Assembly (NCBI GenBank): GCA_038874435.1
Contig: JAVZCK010000004.1
Coordinates: forward strand, 1-64,000
Direction: 5' to 3'
Origin: Thermoplasmata archaeon
GTDB taxonomy: Archaea > Thermoplasmatota > Thermoplasmata > Lutacidiplasmatales > SKW197
Length of the DNA: 64,000 nucleotides
The notes beneath the pieces are model-generated. The model did not search any database, was not told where the DNA came from, and saw nothing but the letters and a program-made list of their open reading frames with translations. Position 1 is the stretch's first letter. Every line of letters starts with the position of its first letter. Shown piece by piece: positions 42,977 to 51,520 of this stretch. The position numbers and the translations under genes are program-made.

Positions 42977-43838
42977 AATAAAAACAGGAATATTTGGCCT
43001 TGATGCACTAATAGAAGGTGGACTGAGAGATAAAACTGCAATTGTGATTGTGGGCTCAAGTGGTACTGGGAAGACCACCTTTGCAATGCAGTTCCTGATG
43101 CACGGTATTGAGCTGGGGGAGCAAGGGCTGTATGTGACGATGGAAGAGAGTCCAGAGCAGATTATGAGAGAAGCGTCTTATATGGGCTGGGACATGAAAA
43201 AACACTACGAAAAGAATCTCTTCTTCATACATCTGAAGGGCAGGAACTTCAAGAAGATGGTGGAGGAACAACTGCCTCAGCTCGTGAAAGCAAGGAGCGA
43301 CTATGACATCAAGACCCGTGTGGTGATTGACCCGATGACACCAGTCATATGGGCAACTCAGGAGAAACTGGACCAACGAGAGTTGATTGGCAAGCTTTTC
43401 TACACTTTGAAGGAACTTGGACCCGTGATTGCGACTGTGGAAGAGCATGCAAGGCCGGGTGAGACAATTGGAGAGGATGTGTTATTGCCAATCTATCTTG
43501 CAGATGGCGTAATCCATCTTGAGTACTATCCAATAGGAGGTGTGTTCAACCGCACACTAAAGATTGTGAAGATGCGCGGGACGCATCATGGCGAAGGTGT
43601 GTATCCCTACATGTTTGCAAGGGGTGTGGGCGTTATCGTGAGAAGCTCTGCAGTGGAAGTGCCGAAAACTGCTACGAAACCCTACGATACCCTGTTTGCA
43701 GAGGCAATAAAGACCGCAGAGACCCTAAAAGCACCTCCAGGAATCATTGAGCGATTGAAGGCGATGAAGGAAAACTGGGACTATGAATTTTCGCCAGAGG
43801 AGGCATTGCAAATAATTCTCGAGTCACTGAAGAAGTGA
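42963..43838 (+). CDS. Single-domain KaiC-like RecA ATPase
   Basis: A 291-aa ATPase with Walker A GSSGTGKTT (31-39), the following VTMEESPEQI with paired glutamates, and Walker B strand TRVVIDPMTPV. IKTGIFGLDALIEGG is the typical KaiC/FlaH opening. Archaeal KaiC-like proteins act as ATP-dependent signalling switches, for example FlaH/ArlH in the archaellum. The C-terminal 50 residues form a helical tail. GGAGG precedes the ATG; it overlaps the V4R gene by 14 bp, so amounts of the two proteins are likely coordinated. Confidence 0.88.
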   Translation: MTGNRIKTGIFGLDALIEGGLRDKTAIVIVGSSGTGKTTFAMQFLMHGIELGEQGLYVTMEESPEQIMREASYMGWDMKKHYEKNLFFIHLKGRNFKKMVEEQLPQLVKARSDYDIKTRVVIDPMTPVIWATQEKLDQRELIGKLFYTLKELGPVIATVEEHARPGETIGEDVLLPIYLADGVIHLEYYPIGGVFNRTLKIVKMRGTHHGEGVYPYMFARGVGVIVRSSAVEVPKTATKPYDTLFAEAIKTAETLKAPPGIIERLKAMKENWDYEFSPEEALQIILESLKK

Positions 43839-43842
43839 GACC

Positions 43843-44643
43843 ATGGCTGCGGGCAAAACAGTGAAGAAAATTGAGAAAACAATGGAGGCGGAAACCGCCA
43901 GCTTGCTTAAAGACATAATTCTGATGGAAATGCGGAAGCTTGCTGAGACTACTGGCGTTGAAATAATGTTGTTTGTGGGTGTTGACGGCAGAAATTTCTC
44001 TTCAATAATTCCTCCGAGCTTAACACCACTCCAATTCCACATGTTCAACTTGCTCAAGCAGAACATTCCCTCAATTTGTTCGCAACTCAAAAACGAGAAT
44101 CTCATAGAATCAATCCAGATTTACGAAAACGGCACAATTTACATCACTGGCGTGGGGAGGAATCTGTTTCTTGCCAGCGTAAAGACAGGCAGTGTGAATT
44201 TCAACGAAAGCGTGGAGATTTCTAAAAAACTTGCATCTGGTGCAATAGTGCTTGAATACCTTACCAGCCAGAAACCTACAGATGAAAAATCGCTTGAAAA
44301 ATTGCCAGAGGATGTAAGAGCAGAAATCAAGCAACTCACAAGACAGTTGTTTGTTGAACGATTTGAGCAAACAAGGCAGTACAAGAAGAACATGGAAATT
44401 CTTGCTTACATTAAAGAGAAGCTTGCGACAGTGGTGGGCGTTGGGGCTGTGAATGAAATTGTAGAACTTACCTTCAACGAGATGGGAACTTCTGCACCCT
44501 ACATGAATGACACGCTCTGGCTTGCATTTGTTGAACGCTTGATTAAGGAGCATGTGAAACGCTTAAGCGGTGAGATTGTGGCAGAGGAATGCTACAAGAC
44601 ATGGGTACCAGAGATAGAGAAGAAGTTGAAGATGTTTGTATGA
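43843..44643 (+). CDS. Roadblock/LC7-like domain protein
   Basis: A 266-aa protein. Residues 20-115 have the helix-strand-strand-helix order of roadblock/LC7 modules (EIMLFVGVDGRNFSSI, SIQIYENGTIYITGV, LFLASV), which pair with small GTPases or ATPases. The rest is helical. No specific family recognised, so the roadblock call is tentative. AGTGA lies four bases before the ATG and it is four bases downstream of the KaiC stop. Confidence 0.5.
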   Translation: MAAGKTVKKIEKTMEAETASLLKDIILMEMRKLAETTGVEIMLFVGVDGRNFSSIIPPSLTPLQFHMFNLLKQNIPSICSQLKNENLIESIQIYENGTIYITGVGRNLFLASVKTGSVNFNESVEISKKLASGAIVLEYLTSQKPTDEKSLEKLPEDVRAEIKQLTRQLFVERFEQTRQYKKNMEILAYIKEKLATVVGVGAVNEIVELTFNEMGTSAPYMNDTLWLAFVERLIKEHVKRLSGEIVAEECYKTWVPEIEKKLKMFV

Positions 44644-44653
44644 GGTCGCAGCT

Positions 44654-46291
44654 ATGGAAGAAATAAAGAGCGGAGATAAGGGAACACAGGAAACCCAAAC
44701 CGTAGTTAATGATAGCCAAGAGCAACAGCCACTACAGACCGCTGAAGGGAGTATTCCCTCAAATGTGCAGCAAGAGCAAGCTGAGGGACAGCAACCAGGA
44801 CAAGGAGTGGAGCCACTAGAGAAAAATGAGATGCAAAAGAATGAGAAAAGTGCTGATGAGGAGAAAATAACTGAGTTGCTTGTTCGGATAGAAAATAACG
44901 AAAAAAAGCTGGGTGAGATTGAGGTTAAAATTGAAAAAATTGAGGAAAATTTTAGGGACATACAAGGAGCAATCAAAAATCTTGGCGAGACGATAAGGTC
45001 GGCAGGAGAATATGCAAACACAATTTTAGACACTGCCTTCAAGGACAAATTCTCAAATACTGCAAGAGAGATAGAGAAGTTAAATGAAAAAATAACGATG
45101 CTCATAGATGAGGTGGGGGCTGGTGAGGGCTTAAATGTGGGTAAGATTCCACCTACAATCCTTGAGATTGTTTATCAGAGCACACTGGACGATGTGGTGA
45201 ATGCAATTTTCAGGCATTTGGGGTATGCAGAGGCAGAACGAAGAATTACTGAGACGCTTGAAGAAATTCGTGAAAGAACGAGCGGAAGTGAACTTTTCAG
45301 ATTTGATGGGAAAAGAATTCGTGCCAGAGATGTGGCAAAGAGCATTGAGAAGAAACTTGTGTCTGCAAGGCAGATGCAGACCACATACGATGAGTTGTTA
45401 AGAAAGTTGCTTGAACTTGTGCCAGGCTACAAGCCGAAAAATTTCAGGGCGATGATAAAGCTGAAGAGCCAGGAATATAGTGTTGATAGTACAATTCATC
45501 TCACAGAACGGGTAGCAGAACTGGAGAAATGGACATCAAAGATGGAGGGCTTGCTCACTGAGGCGGACACCAGAGAGGCAGGTGTCCTGGAAAGTTTGAA
45601 CGAGCTTACAAAGCAGATTGAGGGCCTTAGGGGCATGATTGATGAGAGCGTCAGGACGCTACAGGCGAAAATTGAGGAATACAACATGCGGATTACGAAC
45701 ATAGAGGCAGAATCGGAAAGTAGCAAAGGGGAAAGCAGAGAAGTTCTTTCAGAACTCTTAGAGCGAATTCGGGTGATTGAGGAACGACTTGGAATTGTGC
45801 ATACACCCCCAGAGAAAACAGAGGAGATAAGGCCGGAGGAAGTTGAGGAAAAGCCGGAAATGGGTGAGATAAGTGGGGATGAAAGTTTCCTGTATTATGC
45901 AGTTGAAAATGAGAGAACATTAGCAGATGTAAAAACCACGCTTTCACTCATGTTCTCGGATGAAAAAATTGAGACATTAATAGAGAACCTAGTGAGGAAG
46001 GGCTATCTTGAGAGATTTGAGAAGGATGGAGAGGTTTATTTGAGAAGGGTTGAGAAGAAGGAAGAGAAGAGAGAGCAATCGTTGGAAGAGCAAATTCTTC
46101 AGACGATGGAAGATGGGTTTACATTTAGGAAACTCCAGCACAGGTTTAAAGATGTTGATAAAGGGACCCTCCAAGCGGCTCTTGAAAAATTGATTGACGA
46201 AGGTAAGATTTATGTTGAAGGCACGGAGCGAAGAAAAATTTACAGAATTTCCAGTCCATCTATGAACGATGAAAAAGATGGAGGTGCATAA
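44654..46291 (+). CDS. Coiled-coil protein with C-terminal winged helices
   Basis: A 545-aa cytoplasmic protein. The first 60 residues are Gln/Glu-rich and disordered. Coiled-coil segments follow at about 75-150 and 280-390 (ITELLVRIENNEKKLGEIEVKI; RIRVIEERLGI), separated by a globular part (RRITETLEEIRERTSGS ... GYKPKNFRAMIKL). The C-terminal 140 residues hold two winged-helix-like units (LADVKTTLSLMFSDEKIETL; EEQILQTMEDGFTFRKLQHR). A scaffold linking the ATPase and the sensors would fit, but this is inference. It overlaps the frame of the roadblock-like gene; the ATG at 44654 has GAGGT upstream. Confidence 0.6.
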   Translation: MEEIKSGDKGTQETQTVVNDSQEQQPLQTAEGSIPSNVQQEQAEGQQPGQGVEPLEKNEMQKNEKSADEEKITELLVRIENNEKKLGEIEVKIEKIEENFRDIQGAIKNLGETIRSAGEYANTILDTAFKDKFSNTAREIEKLNEKITMLIDEVGAGEGLNVGKIPPTILEIVYQSTLDDVVNAIFRHLGYAEAERRITETLEEIRERTSGSELFRFDGKRIRARDVAKSIEKKLVSARQMQTTYDELLRKLLELVPGYKPKNFRAMIKLKSQEYSVDSTIHLTERVAELEKWTSKMEGLLTEADTREAGVLESLNELTKQIEGLRGMIDESVRTLQAKIEEYNMRITNIEAESESSKGESREVLSELLERIRVIEERLGIVHTPPEKTEEIRPEEVEEKPEMGEISGDESFLYYAVENERTLADVKTTLSLMFSDEKIETLIENLVRKGYLERFEKDGEVYLRRVEKKEEKREQSLEEQILQTMEDGFTFRKLQHRFKDVDKGTLQAALEKLIDEGKIYVEGTERRKIYRISSPSMNDEKDGGA

Positions 46292-46294
46292 AAA

Positions 46295-46924
46295 ATGTTG
46301 GATATAGCGCTGGTATCGCTCATACAGGATATGAGCGAAAAGGCAGGTGTGGAAGGGACAATACAGTACTGGCTCAGAGTGGGCGAGAACTTGGCGAGAA
46401 GAATGGGAAAGGAGGCGTACATGGGCTGGCCTTCCTTTAATGTGGCGTTGCGCGAGGGAAGAACAGCGTTTTCCATAGAAGGCGATGTAAGTGCTCTGAC
46501 CGACTTGGCGATAACGGATGTGGATGGAGATGTGGTGGGCTACATTTACGCACTGAAGCGATGCGTGTTCCAACCCACAATATTGCGCATCCGTTACAGT
46601 GTGGGCGAACTGCCGCGAGCGGATAGACAGGTGGCAGACGAGTACAACAACACTGTGAGAAATTCTGCGGTCTGCAACTTCTGTGTGATTCACCAGAAAT
46701 TCAGAGAGGAAGTGGCAAAGAACATTACAGTTGCTGATCAGGTGCTGGAATGCTACCAGCTTGCAAATCGGGGCTTCCTTGGAGACACGAAGACAGACGA
46801 AGCAGCGTTAAAGAAAATCGGTGTGAATCCAGAGTATGTGCGGAGCTTGCTACGAAACTATGCATGTGTGTACGCATTGCTGATGAAGGGAGCAAGATTG
46901 AAAGGTGAGGAGGTGTCTAAATGA
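46295..46924 (+). CDS. Paralogue 1 of a Cys/His-motif pair
   Basis: A 209-aa soluble alpha/beta protein with GGAGGTG before the ATG. It is related to the next gene throughout: LARRMGKEAYMGWPSFNVAL against LARSMPEEEYKTWEEFRNAL; EYNNTVRNSAVCNFCVIHQKFRE against EYYNTTVKPSVVDTQCIIHQTFRS; LLRNYACVYALLM against ILRNNSCVWVLY. The shared C-x2-H-Q and C-terminal N-x2-C suggest a conserved metal, heme or redox site. I do not recognise the family, though the size and pattern recall V4R-like sensors. Confidence 0.65.
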   Translation: MLDIALVSLIQDMSEKAGVEGTIQYWLRVGENLARRMGKEAYMGWPSFNVALREGRTAFSIEGDVSALTDLAITDVDGDVVGYIYALKRCVFQPTILRIRYSVGELPRADRQVADEYNNTVRNSAVCNFCVIHQKFREEVAKNITVADQVLECYQLANRGFLGDTKTDEAALKKIGVNPEYVRSLLRNYACVYALLMKGARLKGEEVSK

Positions 46925-47541
46925 GCAAGGAAGGGCAGATTACACGACTCATTGAAGACAATCCATTCGTGGATGTCGCAGCGTATCTCTTCCTAGAAGA
47001 CATTGCGGATAAGCAAGGTCCTGCAGGAATGAACAACTACCTTGTGTCTCTTGCAAATTCGCTTGCTAGATCAATGCCTGAAGAGGAATACAAGACCTGG
47101 GAGGAATTCAGGAATGCACTTGCGTCAAACAGAAGCATTCTCACCACATTTGAGGATGTTGTGCTACCTACAGAGAACTGCATCGTGACCACGAAGTGTC
47201 CTTTTGGCAGGGGCTGGACTGAGTACACGAAACGGATAGGGAATTTTGCAAAAGTTCATACGGATGTAGCAGAGTATTACAATACCACAGTTAAGCCGAG
47301 TGTTGTGGACACACAGTGCATCATTCATCAGACCTTCCGTTCTGCAGCAGCGGAACGCATAAAGGTTGGAGGAAAGCGTGTGAAATATGCTCAGGTTGCA
47401 GCGGTTTCAGAGTATGGCGTGCGAAAAATCGTGCCAGAGGAATGGCTGCCAATTCTGTTGAATACAGCGAAGATTTCCAGAACAGAACTGAACATGATTC
47501 TGCGGAACAACTCCTGCGTCTGGGTGCTTTACACAGAATAA
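46921..47541 (+). CDS. Paralogue 2 of a Cys/His-motif pair
   Basis: A 206-aa relative of the preceding protein, with the same C-x2-H-Q-x-F-R core and the ILRNNSC tail motif. It adds an extra Cys pair (CIVTTKCPFGRGW). GGAGGTG precedes the ATG and it overlaps the previous gene by ATGA. Last gene of the seven-gene unit; oligo-T follows the stop. Confidence 0.65.
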   Translation: MSKEGQITRLIEDNPFVDVAAYLFLEDIADKQGPAGMNNYLVSLANSLARSMPEEEYKTWEEFRNALASNRSILTTFEDVVLPTENCIVTTKCPFGRGWTEYTKRIGNFAKVHTDVAEYYNTTVKPSVVDTQCIIHQTFRSAAAERIKVGGKRVKYAQVAAVSEYGVRKIVPEEWLPILLNTAKISRTELNMILRNNSCVWVLYTE

Positions 47542-47542
47542 A

Positions 47543-47557
47543 CTTTTTTCCCATTTT
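47543..47557 (+). terminator. T-rich terminator of the signalling operon
   Basis: CTTTTTTCCCATTTT directly behind the stop codon at 47541 is the only T-rich stretch between the operon and the next gene. Confidence 0.4.
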
Positions 47558-47560
47558 TAG

Positions 47561-48115
47561 GTGTTGTTTTTGCGACTCTTGAAAAAATCAGGTAATGTAG
47601 TTTATCTCAAAATTGAGGAGCCAGGCGAGATAGATAAATACAATGTGCCTCAGTATGCGATGAACAATGGATTTGAGTTTTTTAGAGGGCTTGGAGTAGT
47701 TGATTATCCAAAGACATTTAAATCCTGGCTTAGGAAATTTCCGAGACCAATCTTCATTGCTGCGGTGGAGAGCAACACAATTATTGGTTGGGTTTATATT
47801 GAGGAATGGGAGAAATGTGCAAAAGATGGTGAGCCAGTGCATGTGCTCCGTGCAATAGAGGTTCTGCCTGCATACAGAAGAGCTAAAGTTGGTTTTCGTT
47901 TGTTGCTTCTCGGTCTGCTTTTCGTTGTGGGCTATTTGATTACAAAGCCAATCACTGCAGAAGCCAGAAGGTTTTTCAAGAAATATGGATTCATGGAGGA
48001 AGCGGAGTTTCGTAGGGTGCCTGTGGACCTTACTTCCCATCCAGGTTATCTTATCCTTCCTCCTTTCAGAAGAAAGATGCTGCTTGAGAGTGTGAGTGCG
48101 TATTTTGAGGTTTGA
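47561..48115 (+). CDS. GNAT-like N-acetyltransferase
   Basis: A 184-aa protein with the core of GNAT acetyltransferases: IFIAAVESNTIIGWVYIEEWE (strands 2-3), AIEVLPAYRRAKVGFRLL (strand 4 plus acetyl-CoA loop) and ARRFFKKYGFMEE (helix 4 region). Acceptor unknown. Starts at GTG 47561, only 20 bp after the preceding operon, so it may be co-transcribed if termination is incomplete. Confidence 0.6.
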   Translation: MLFLRLLKKSGNVVYLKIEEPGEIDKYNVPQYAMNNGFEFFRGLGVVDYPKTFKSWLRKFPRPIFIAAVESNTIIGWVYIEEWEKCAKDGEPVHVLRAIEVLPAYRRAKVGFRLLLLGLLFVVGYLITKPITAEARRFFKKYGFMEEAEFRRVPVDLTSHPGYLILPPFRRKMLLESVSAYFEV

Positions 48116-48117
48116 GA

Positions 48118-48129
48118 TAAAAATATATA
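48118..48129 (+). promoter_or_regulatory. TATA box of the Gfo/Idh-SDR unit
   Basis: TAAAAATATATA, about 35 bp upstream of the ATG at 48158, leaving a short leader that contains GGTGA. Confidence 0.5.
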
Positions 48130-48157
48130 GGGGCAAATGTATTGAAAGGTGATTGGA

Positions 48158-49144
48158 ATGTTAAGAATTGGAGTGATTGGTACAGGTGTAATGGGGCAGA
48201 ACCATGCGAGGGTTGCGGCAACACTAAGAAAGGATGTGGTTTTGACTGCTGTTTCTGATTTGAATGAAGAAACTGGAAAAGCAGTGGCAAAAAGATTTGG
48301 TTGTGAGTATTTTAAGGATTTTAGAGAGATGAAGGATAAGGTGGATGCGGTTGTAGTGGCTACACCTACAAAGACCCATGAGCCAATTGCTGTTGAAATG
48401 TTGAATATGGGAAAGCATATACTTGTGGAGAAACCGCTTACGATTGATGTTGAGAGTGCAGAGAAGATTGTAAGGGTTGCTGAGGCCCAAGGTCTTACGC
48501 TTGCTGTAGGCCACATAGAGAGGCATAACCCTGTAGTAAAGTTTGTGAAGACCGCGATAACGAAGGGACAGTTCGGGCAAGTTTATGCTATGTATTCAAA
48601 GCGAATATCTCCGTTTCCTGCAAGAATCAACGATGTTGGGGTTGTGAATGACATCGGTGTGCATGAAGTGGATGTGCAGCGATATCTGGCAGATAGTGAG
48701 GTGGTAAGTGTTTCTGCGTTTGGAGGGAAGATGAATGGGGGGGCCCATGAGGACCATGCCAACATTTTGCTGGATTTTGCAAATGGTGTAAAGGGGACAA
48801 TTGTTGTGAACTGGCTTGCACCAATTAAGATAAGGAAGCTAGAACTGCTCTGCAGTAAGGTTTTTGTGGAATTGGATTACATTGAGCAGGAATTGAATGT
48901 TTCTACATCTCAAATCATGGATTTTGAGCCGGGCGATTCCTACCAGTACCCAATGGAATATAACATGCGACAGATTTATTTGAAGAAGCAGGAACCGCTC
49001 AAACTAGAACACGAGGACTTTGTAAATGCAATCCTAGAAAAGAAAAAACCACTCGTAGATGGCAGAGAAGGCGTGCAGAACATCAAAGTGTGCGAAGCTA
49101 TTTTGAAGGCGATGGAGAACAAAAAAATTGAGGTGGTTGAATGA
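48158..49144 (+). CDS. Gfo/Idh/MocA family sugar dehydrogenase
   Basis: A 328-aa NAD(P)-dependent oxidoreductase. The Rossmann motif GVIGTGVMGQNHAR is at the N terminus, EKPLTIDVESAE carries the family's E-K-P signature, and RHNPVVKF and NDIGVHEVDVQRYL hold the likely catalytic Lys/His region. Relatives such as WlbA oxidise UDP-GlcNAc derivatives at C3 in surface sugar synthesis, consistent with the polysaccharide genes downstream. GGTGA is five bases before the chosen ATG. Confidence 0.88.
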   Translation: MLRIGVIGTGVMGQNHARVAATLRKDVVLTAVSDLNEETGKAVAKRFGCEYFKDFREMKDKVDAVVVATPTKTHEPIAVEMLNMGKHILVEKPLTIDVESAEKIVRVAEAQGLTLAVGHIERHNPVVKFVKTAITKGQFGQVYAMYSKRISPFPARINDVGVVNDIGVHEVDVQRYLADSEVVSVSAFGGKMNGGAHEDHANILLDFANGVKGTIVVNWLAPIKIRKLELLCSKVFVELDYIEQELNVSTSQIMDFEPGDSYQYPMEYNMRQIYLKKQEPLKLEHEDFVNAILEKKKPLVDGREGVQNIKVCEAILKAMENKKIEVVE

Positions 49145-49887
49145 GAATGAAAAACAAAGTAGTTTTGATTACTGGGGGTACAAGAGGATTAGGAAAATGG
49201 TATGCTCATGCTTTCGCCAAAGAAGGAGCTATGTTAAGTTTGGTCTATAAATCAGATGAAAATATTGCTGTAGAGACGAAAAAAGAAATCACAGAAAAGT
49301 ATGGGCAGATAGTTGAAATCTACAGAGGAAATGTAGAAGATGAAAATGATGTGATGAACATTGTAAAACAATCTGTAGATAAATTTGGAAAGATAGATAT
49401 TCTTATAAACAATGCAGGGATTTTTAAGGATAGTATTTCATGGAAAATGGATAAAAAAGCATGGGAGGATGTTATCGCAACGAATCTCACAGGGACATTT
49501 TTGGTTACGAAACATGTGTTACCAATCATGAGAAATAACAACTGGGGTAGAATTGTGAACATTTCTTCAGTGGTTGGACAAATTGGCGTAGTCGGTGCTA
49601 GTAATTATTCGGCATCAAAATCTGGGTTATTTGGATTCACGAAAGCCGTGGCAAGGGAGGTTGCAAATAAGAACATCACAGTGAATTGTGTGGCACTGGG
49701 TTATTTTGAAGAAGGAATGAATCTGAGACTTTCTGAGGAGTTGCGAGCAAAAATTTTGGAACAAATACCTCTAAAAAGATTTGGTAAAGTGGAAGAAGCA
49801 TCCTCACTTATCTTGTTTCTATGTTCCGAGGAGGCAGGATATATTACAGGTCAGGTTATACACATTAACGGTGGAATATTCATGTAA
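49141..49887 (+). CDS. Short-chain dehydrogenase/reductase (FabG-like)
   Basis: A 248-aa SDR with TGGTRGLGK (NADPH site), NNAG, catalytic Ser in NISSVVG, and YSASK, ending in the family's GYITGQVIHINGGIFM. Such enzymes reduce 3-oxoacyl or sugar ketones. It overlaps the preceding gene by ATGA and is more A+T-rich. Together with the MaoC hydratase and the acyltransferase it could shape a hydroxyacyl or modified sugar group. Confidence 0.88.
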   Translation: MRMKNKVVLITGGTRGLGKWYAHAFAKEGAMLSLVYKSDENIAVETKKEITEKYGQIVEIYRGNVEDENDVMNIVKQSVDKFGKIDILINNAGIFKDSISWKMDKKAWEDVIATNLTGTFLVTKHVLPIMRNNNWGRIVNISSVVGQIGVVGASNYSASKSGLFGFTKAVAREVANKNITVNCVALGYFEEGMNLRLSEELRAKILEQIPLKRFGKVEEASSLILFLCSEEAGYITGQVIHINGGIFM

Positions 49888-49906
49888 TTTGGTCGGAGGG
49901 GAAAAA

Positions 49907-51049
49907 ATGTGTGAGATTAAATTCGGGAACGGCAAAATCGCTGATAATGTGAAAATCGGAAAAAATGTTAAAATTAATGCTAAAAATTTGATTATTGAAG
50001 AAGGCGTTGAAATTCTAGATTATACAGAAATTGTTGGAGAGGATATAGTAATTTCAAGAGATGTAAAAATAGGTGATGGTGTTGAGATAAGAAGTTGCCA
50101 TATAAATATTTCAGAAAAGACAAGAATTGATTCACATGCTAAGATTACTGCTTACGAGAAATTTTCTGTTGGGAGATGTAGTATTATTAGAAAAAATGCA
50201 TTATTTAAGGCTAGGGCAATTGAGATTGGAGAATTTTTCTACTCTGACGATAATCCAATTCCACTTATTATTGGAGGAGGCGGTTCGGATAGACCAACTG
50301 CAAGAATTAAGATTGGAAAAAGATGCGTTATTCACGATAGTTTCATAAATGTGTGCATGCCAGTAGAGCTCGGAGATAATGTTGGGATGAGTCCTGGATC
50401 TGCGATTATTACACACGGATTTTGGAATCCCGTGATTGAAGGATATTCTAGTGAGTTCGCCCCTGTGAGAATTGGAAATAATGTAATAATTGGCTATAGA
50501 GCATTGATATTGCCAGGGGTAACCCTAGGAAATTTTTGTTCGGTAGGTGCAGGTGCTGTAGTGACTAAATCTTTTCCTGACTATTGTGTGATAGGCGGTG
50601 TGCCTGCTAAAATTATTAAAACGAAGCCTGATTATCCAAAGTACCTAACGATCGAAAATAAAAAGGAGATTGTGGAAAAAATTCTTTATGAATATAGCAC
50701 ATTGTTAGAGGATAGGGTAGATGAGGTAAAGTACTCTAAAGATGATAGTTGCACAATAATATATGGAAAGCACAACAACACCGAATTTGAAATTATATTC
50801 AGTTTATCTATAAAAGAGATTGAACAAAATCTCGCGGATTCTAGCATAAGAAAAATTATACTTTCTTTCGATGATTGCGAGGCAACGGAGAAGGACTTCG
50901 TGATAAATCTTCGGGATTATTCCTGGAAGGGTTCGGATGATGAGATTAGTGATGACTTACGGGATTTTTTAAGGCATTATGGAATAAGAATTTTCTCGAG
51001 GCATTTCAGGTCTTTACCCCCGAAAATTAAGAAGAAATTATTTATATAG
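49907..51049 (+). CDS. Left-handed beta-helix acyltransferase
   Basis: A 380-aa protein of hexapeptide repeats (V-K-I-G-x-x patterns from residue 10 to about 245), with the acyltransferase active-site region GNNVIIGYRALILPGVTLG and SVGAGAVVTKSFPDYCVIGG typical of O- or N-acetyltransferases of sugars. About 140 residues of unrecognised C-terminal sequence follow (from about 250). The ATG at 49907 has GGAGGGG upstream; the longer frame from 49781 lies inside the SDR gene. Confidence 0.82.
   Translation: MCEIKFGNGKIADNVKIGKNVKINAKNLIIEEGVEILDYTEIVGEDIVISRDVKIGDGVEIRSCHINISEKTRIDSHAKITAYEKFSVGRCSIIRKNALFKARAIEIGEFFYSDDNPIPLIIGGGGSDRPTARIKIGKRCVIHDSFINVCMPVELGDNVGMSPGSAIITHGFWNPVIEGYSSEFAPVRIGNNVIIGYRALILPGVTLGNFCSVGAGAVVTKSFPDYCVIGGVPAKIIKTKPDYPKYLTIENKKEIVEKILYEYSTLLEDRVDEVKYSKDDSCTIIYGKHNNTEFEIIFSLSIKEIEQNLADSSIRKIILSFDDCEATEKDFVINLRDYSWKGSDDEISDDLRDFLRHYGIRIFSRHFRSLPPKIKKKLFI
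51041..51048 (+). promoter_or_regulatory. TATA box of the MaoC-like gene
   Basis: TTTATATA overlaps the last codons of the acyltransferase gene and is centred about 23 bp before the ATG at 51068. Confidence 0.5.
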
Positions 51050-51067
51050 ATTTCCTCATTTATTTGC

Positions 51068-51520
51068 ATGTGCGGGAAATTCTTTGAAGATTTTGAGCTC
51101 GGAGAGAGATATAGGTCACCGGGAAGAACAGTAACAGAGACAGATATTGTTACTTTTGCAATGCTAAGTGGTGACTGGAATAGTATTCATGTAGATGATG
51201 TGTATGCACAGGATTCTTTATTCGGAAAAAGAGTGGCTCATGGTTTGCTTCTGCTTTCAATTATGTCAGGTATGTGGGTAAGGCTAGGTGTCTTTGAGGG
51301 ATCCGTGATTGCATTTTATGGAATAGATCGTCTTAGATTTACAAAACCTGTTTTCAGTGGAGATACGATTCATCTTGAGATGGAAATCAAAGAAAAACGA
51401 GAAAAAGATGAAAAAGGTGGAATTCTCGTATGTAATAACAATATCATAAACCAGAAGGGGGACATAGTCCTTGTATGCGATACCTTACTTCTTATAAAAA
51501 AGAAAAGACCAAACTCATAA
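51068..51520 (+). CDS. MaoC-like (R)-specific hydratase
   Basis: A 150-aa hot-dog-fold protein. The hydratase 2 motif (catalytic Asp and His) is present as FAMLSGDWNSIHVDD, followed by RVAHGLLLLSIMSG. Family members hydrate trans-enoyl thioesters to (R)-hydroxyacyl-CoA. Its 3' end overlaps the convergent deacetylase-like gene by 6 bp. Confidence 0.85.
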   Translation: MCGKFFEDFELGERYRSPGRTVTETDIVTFAMLSGDWNSIHVDDVYAQDSLFGKRVAHGLLLLSIMSGMWVRLGVFEGSVIAFYGIDRLRFTKPVFSGDTIHLEMEIKEKREKDEKGGILVCNNNIINQKGDIVLVCDTLLLIKKKRPNS

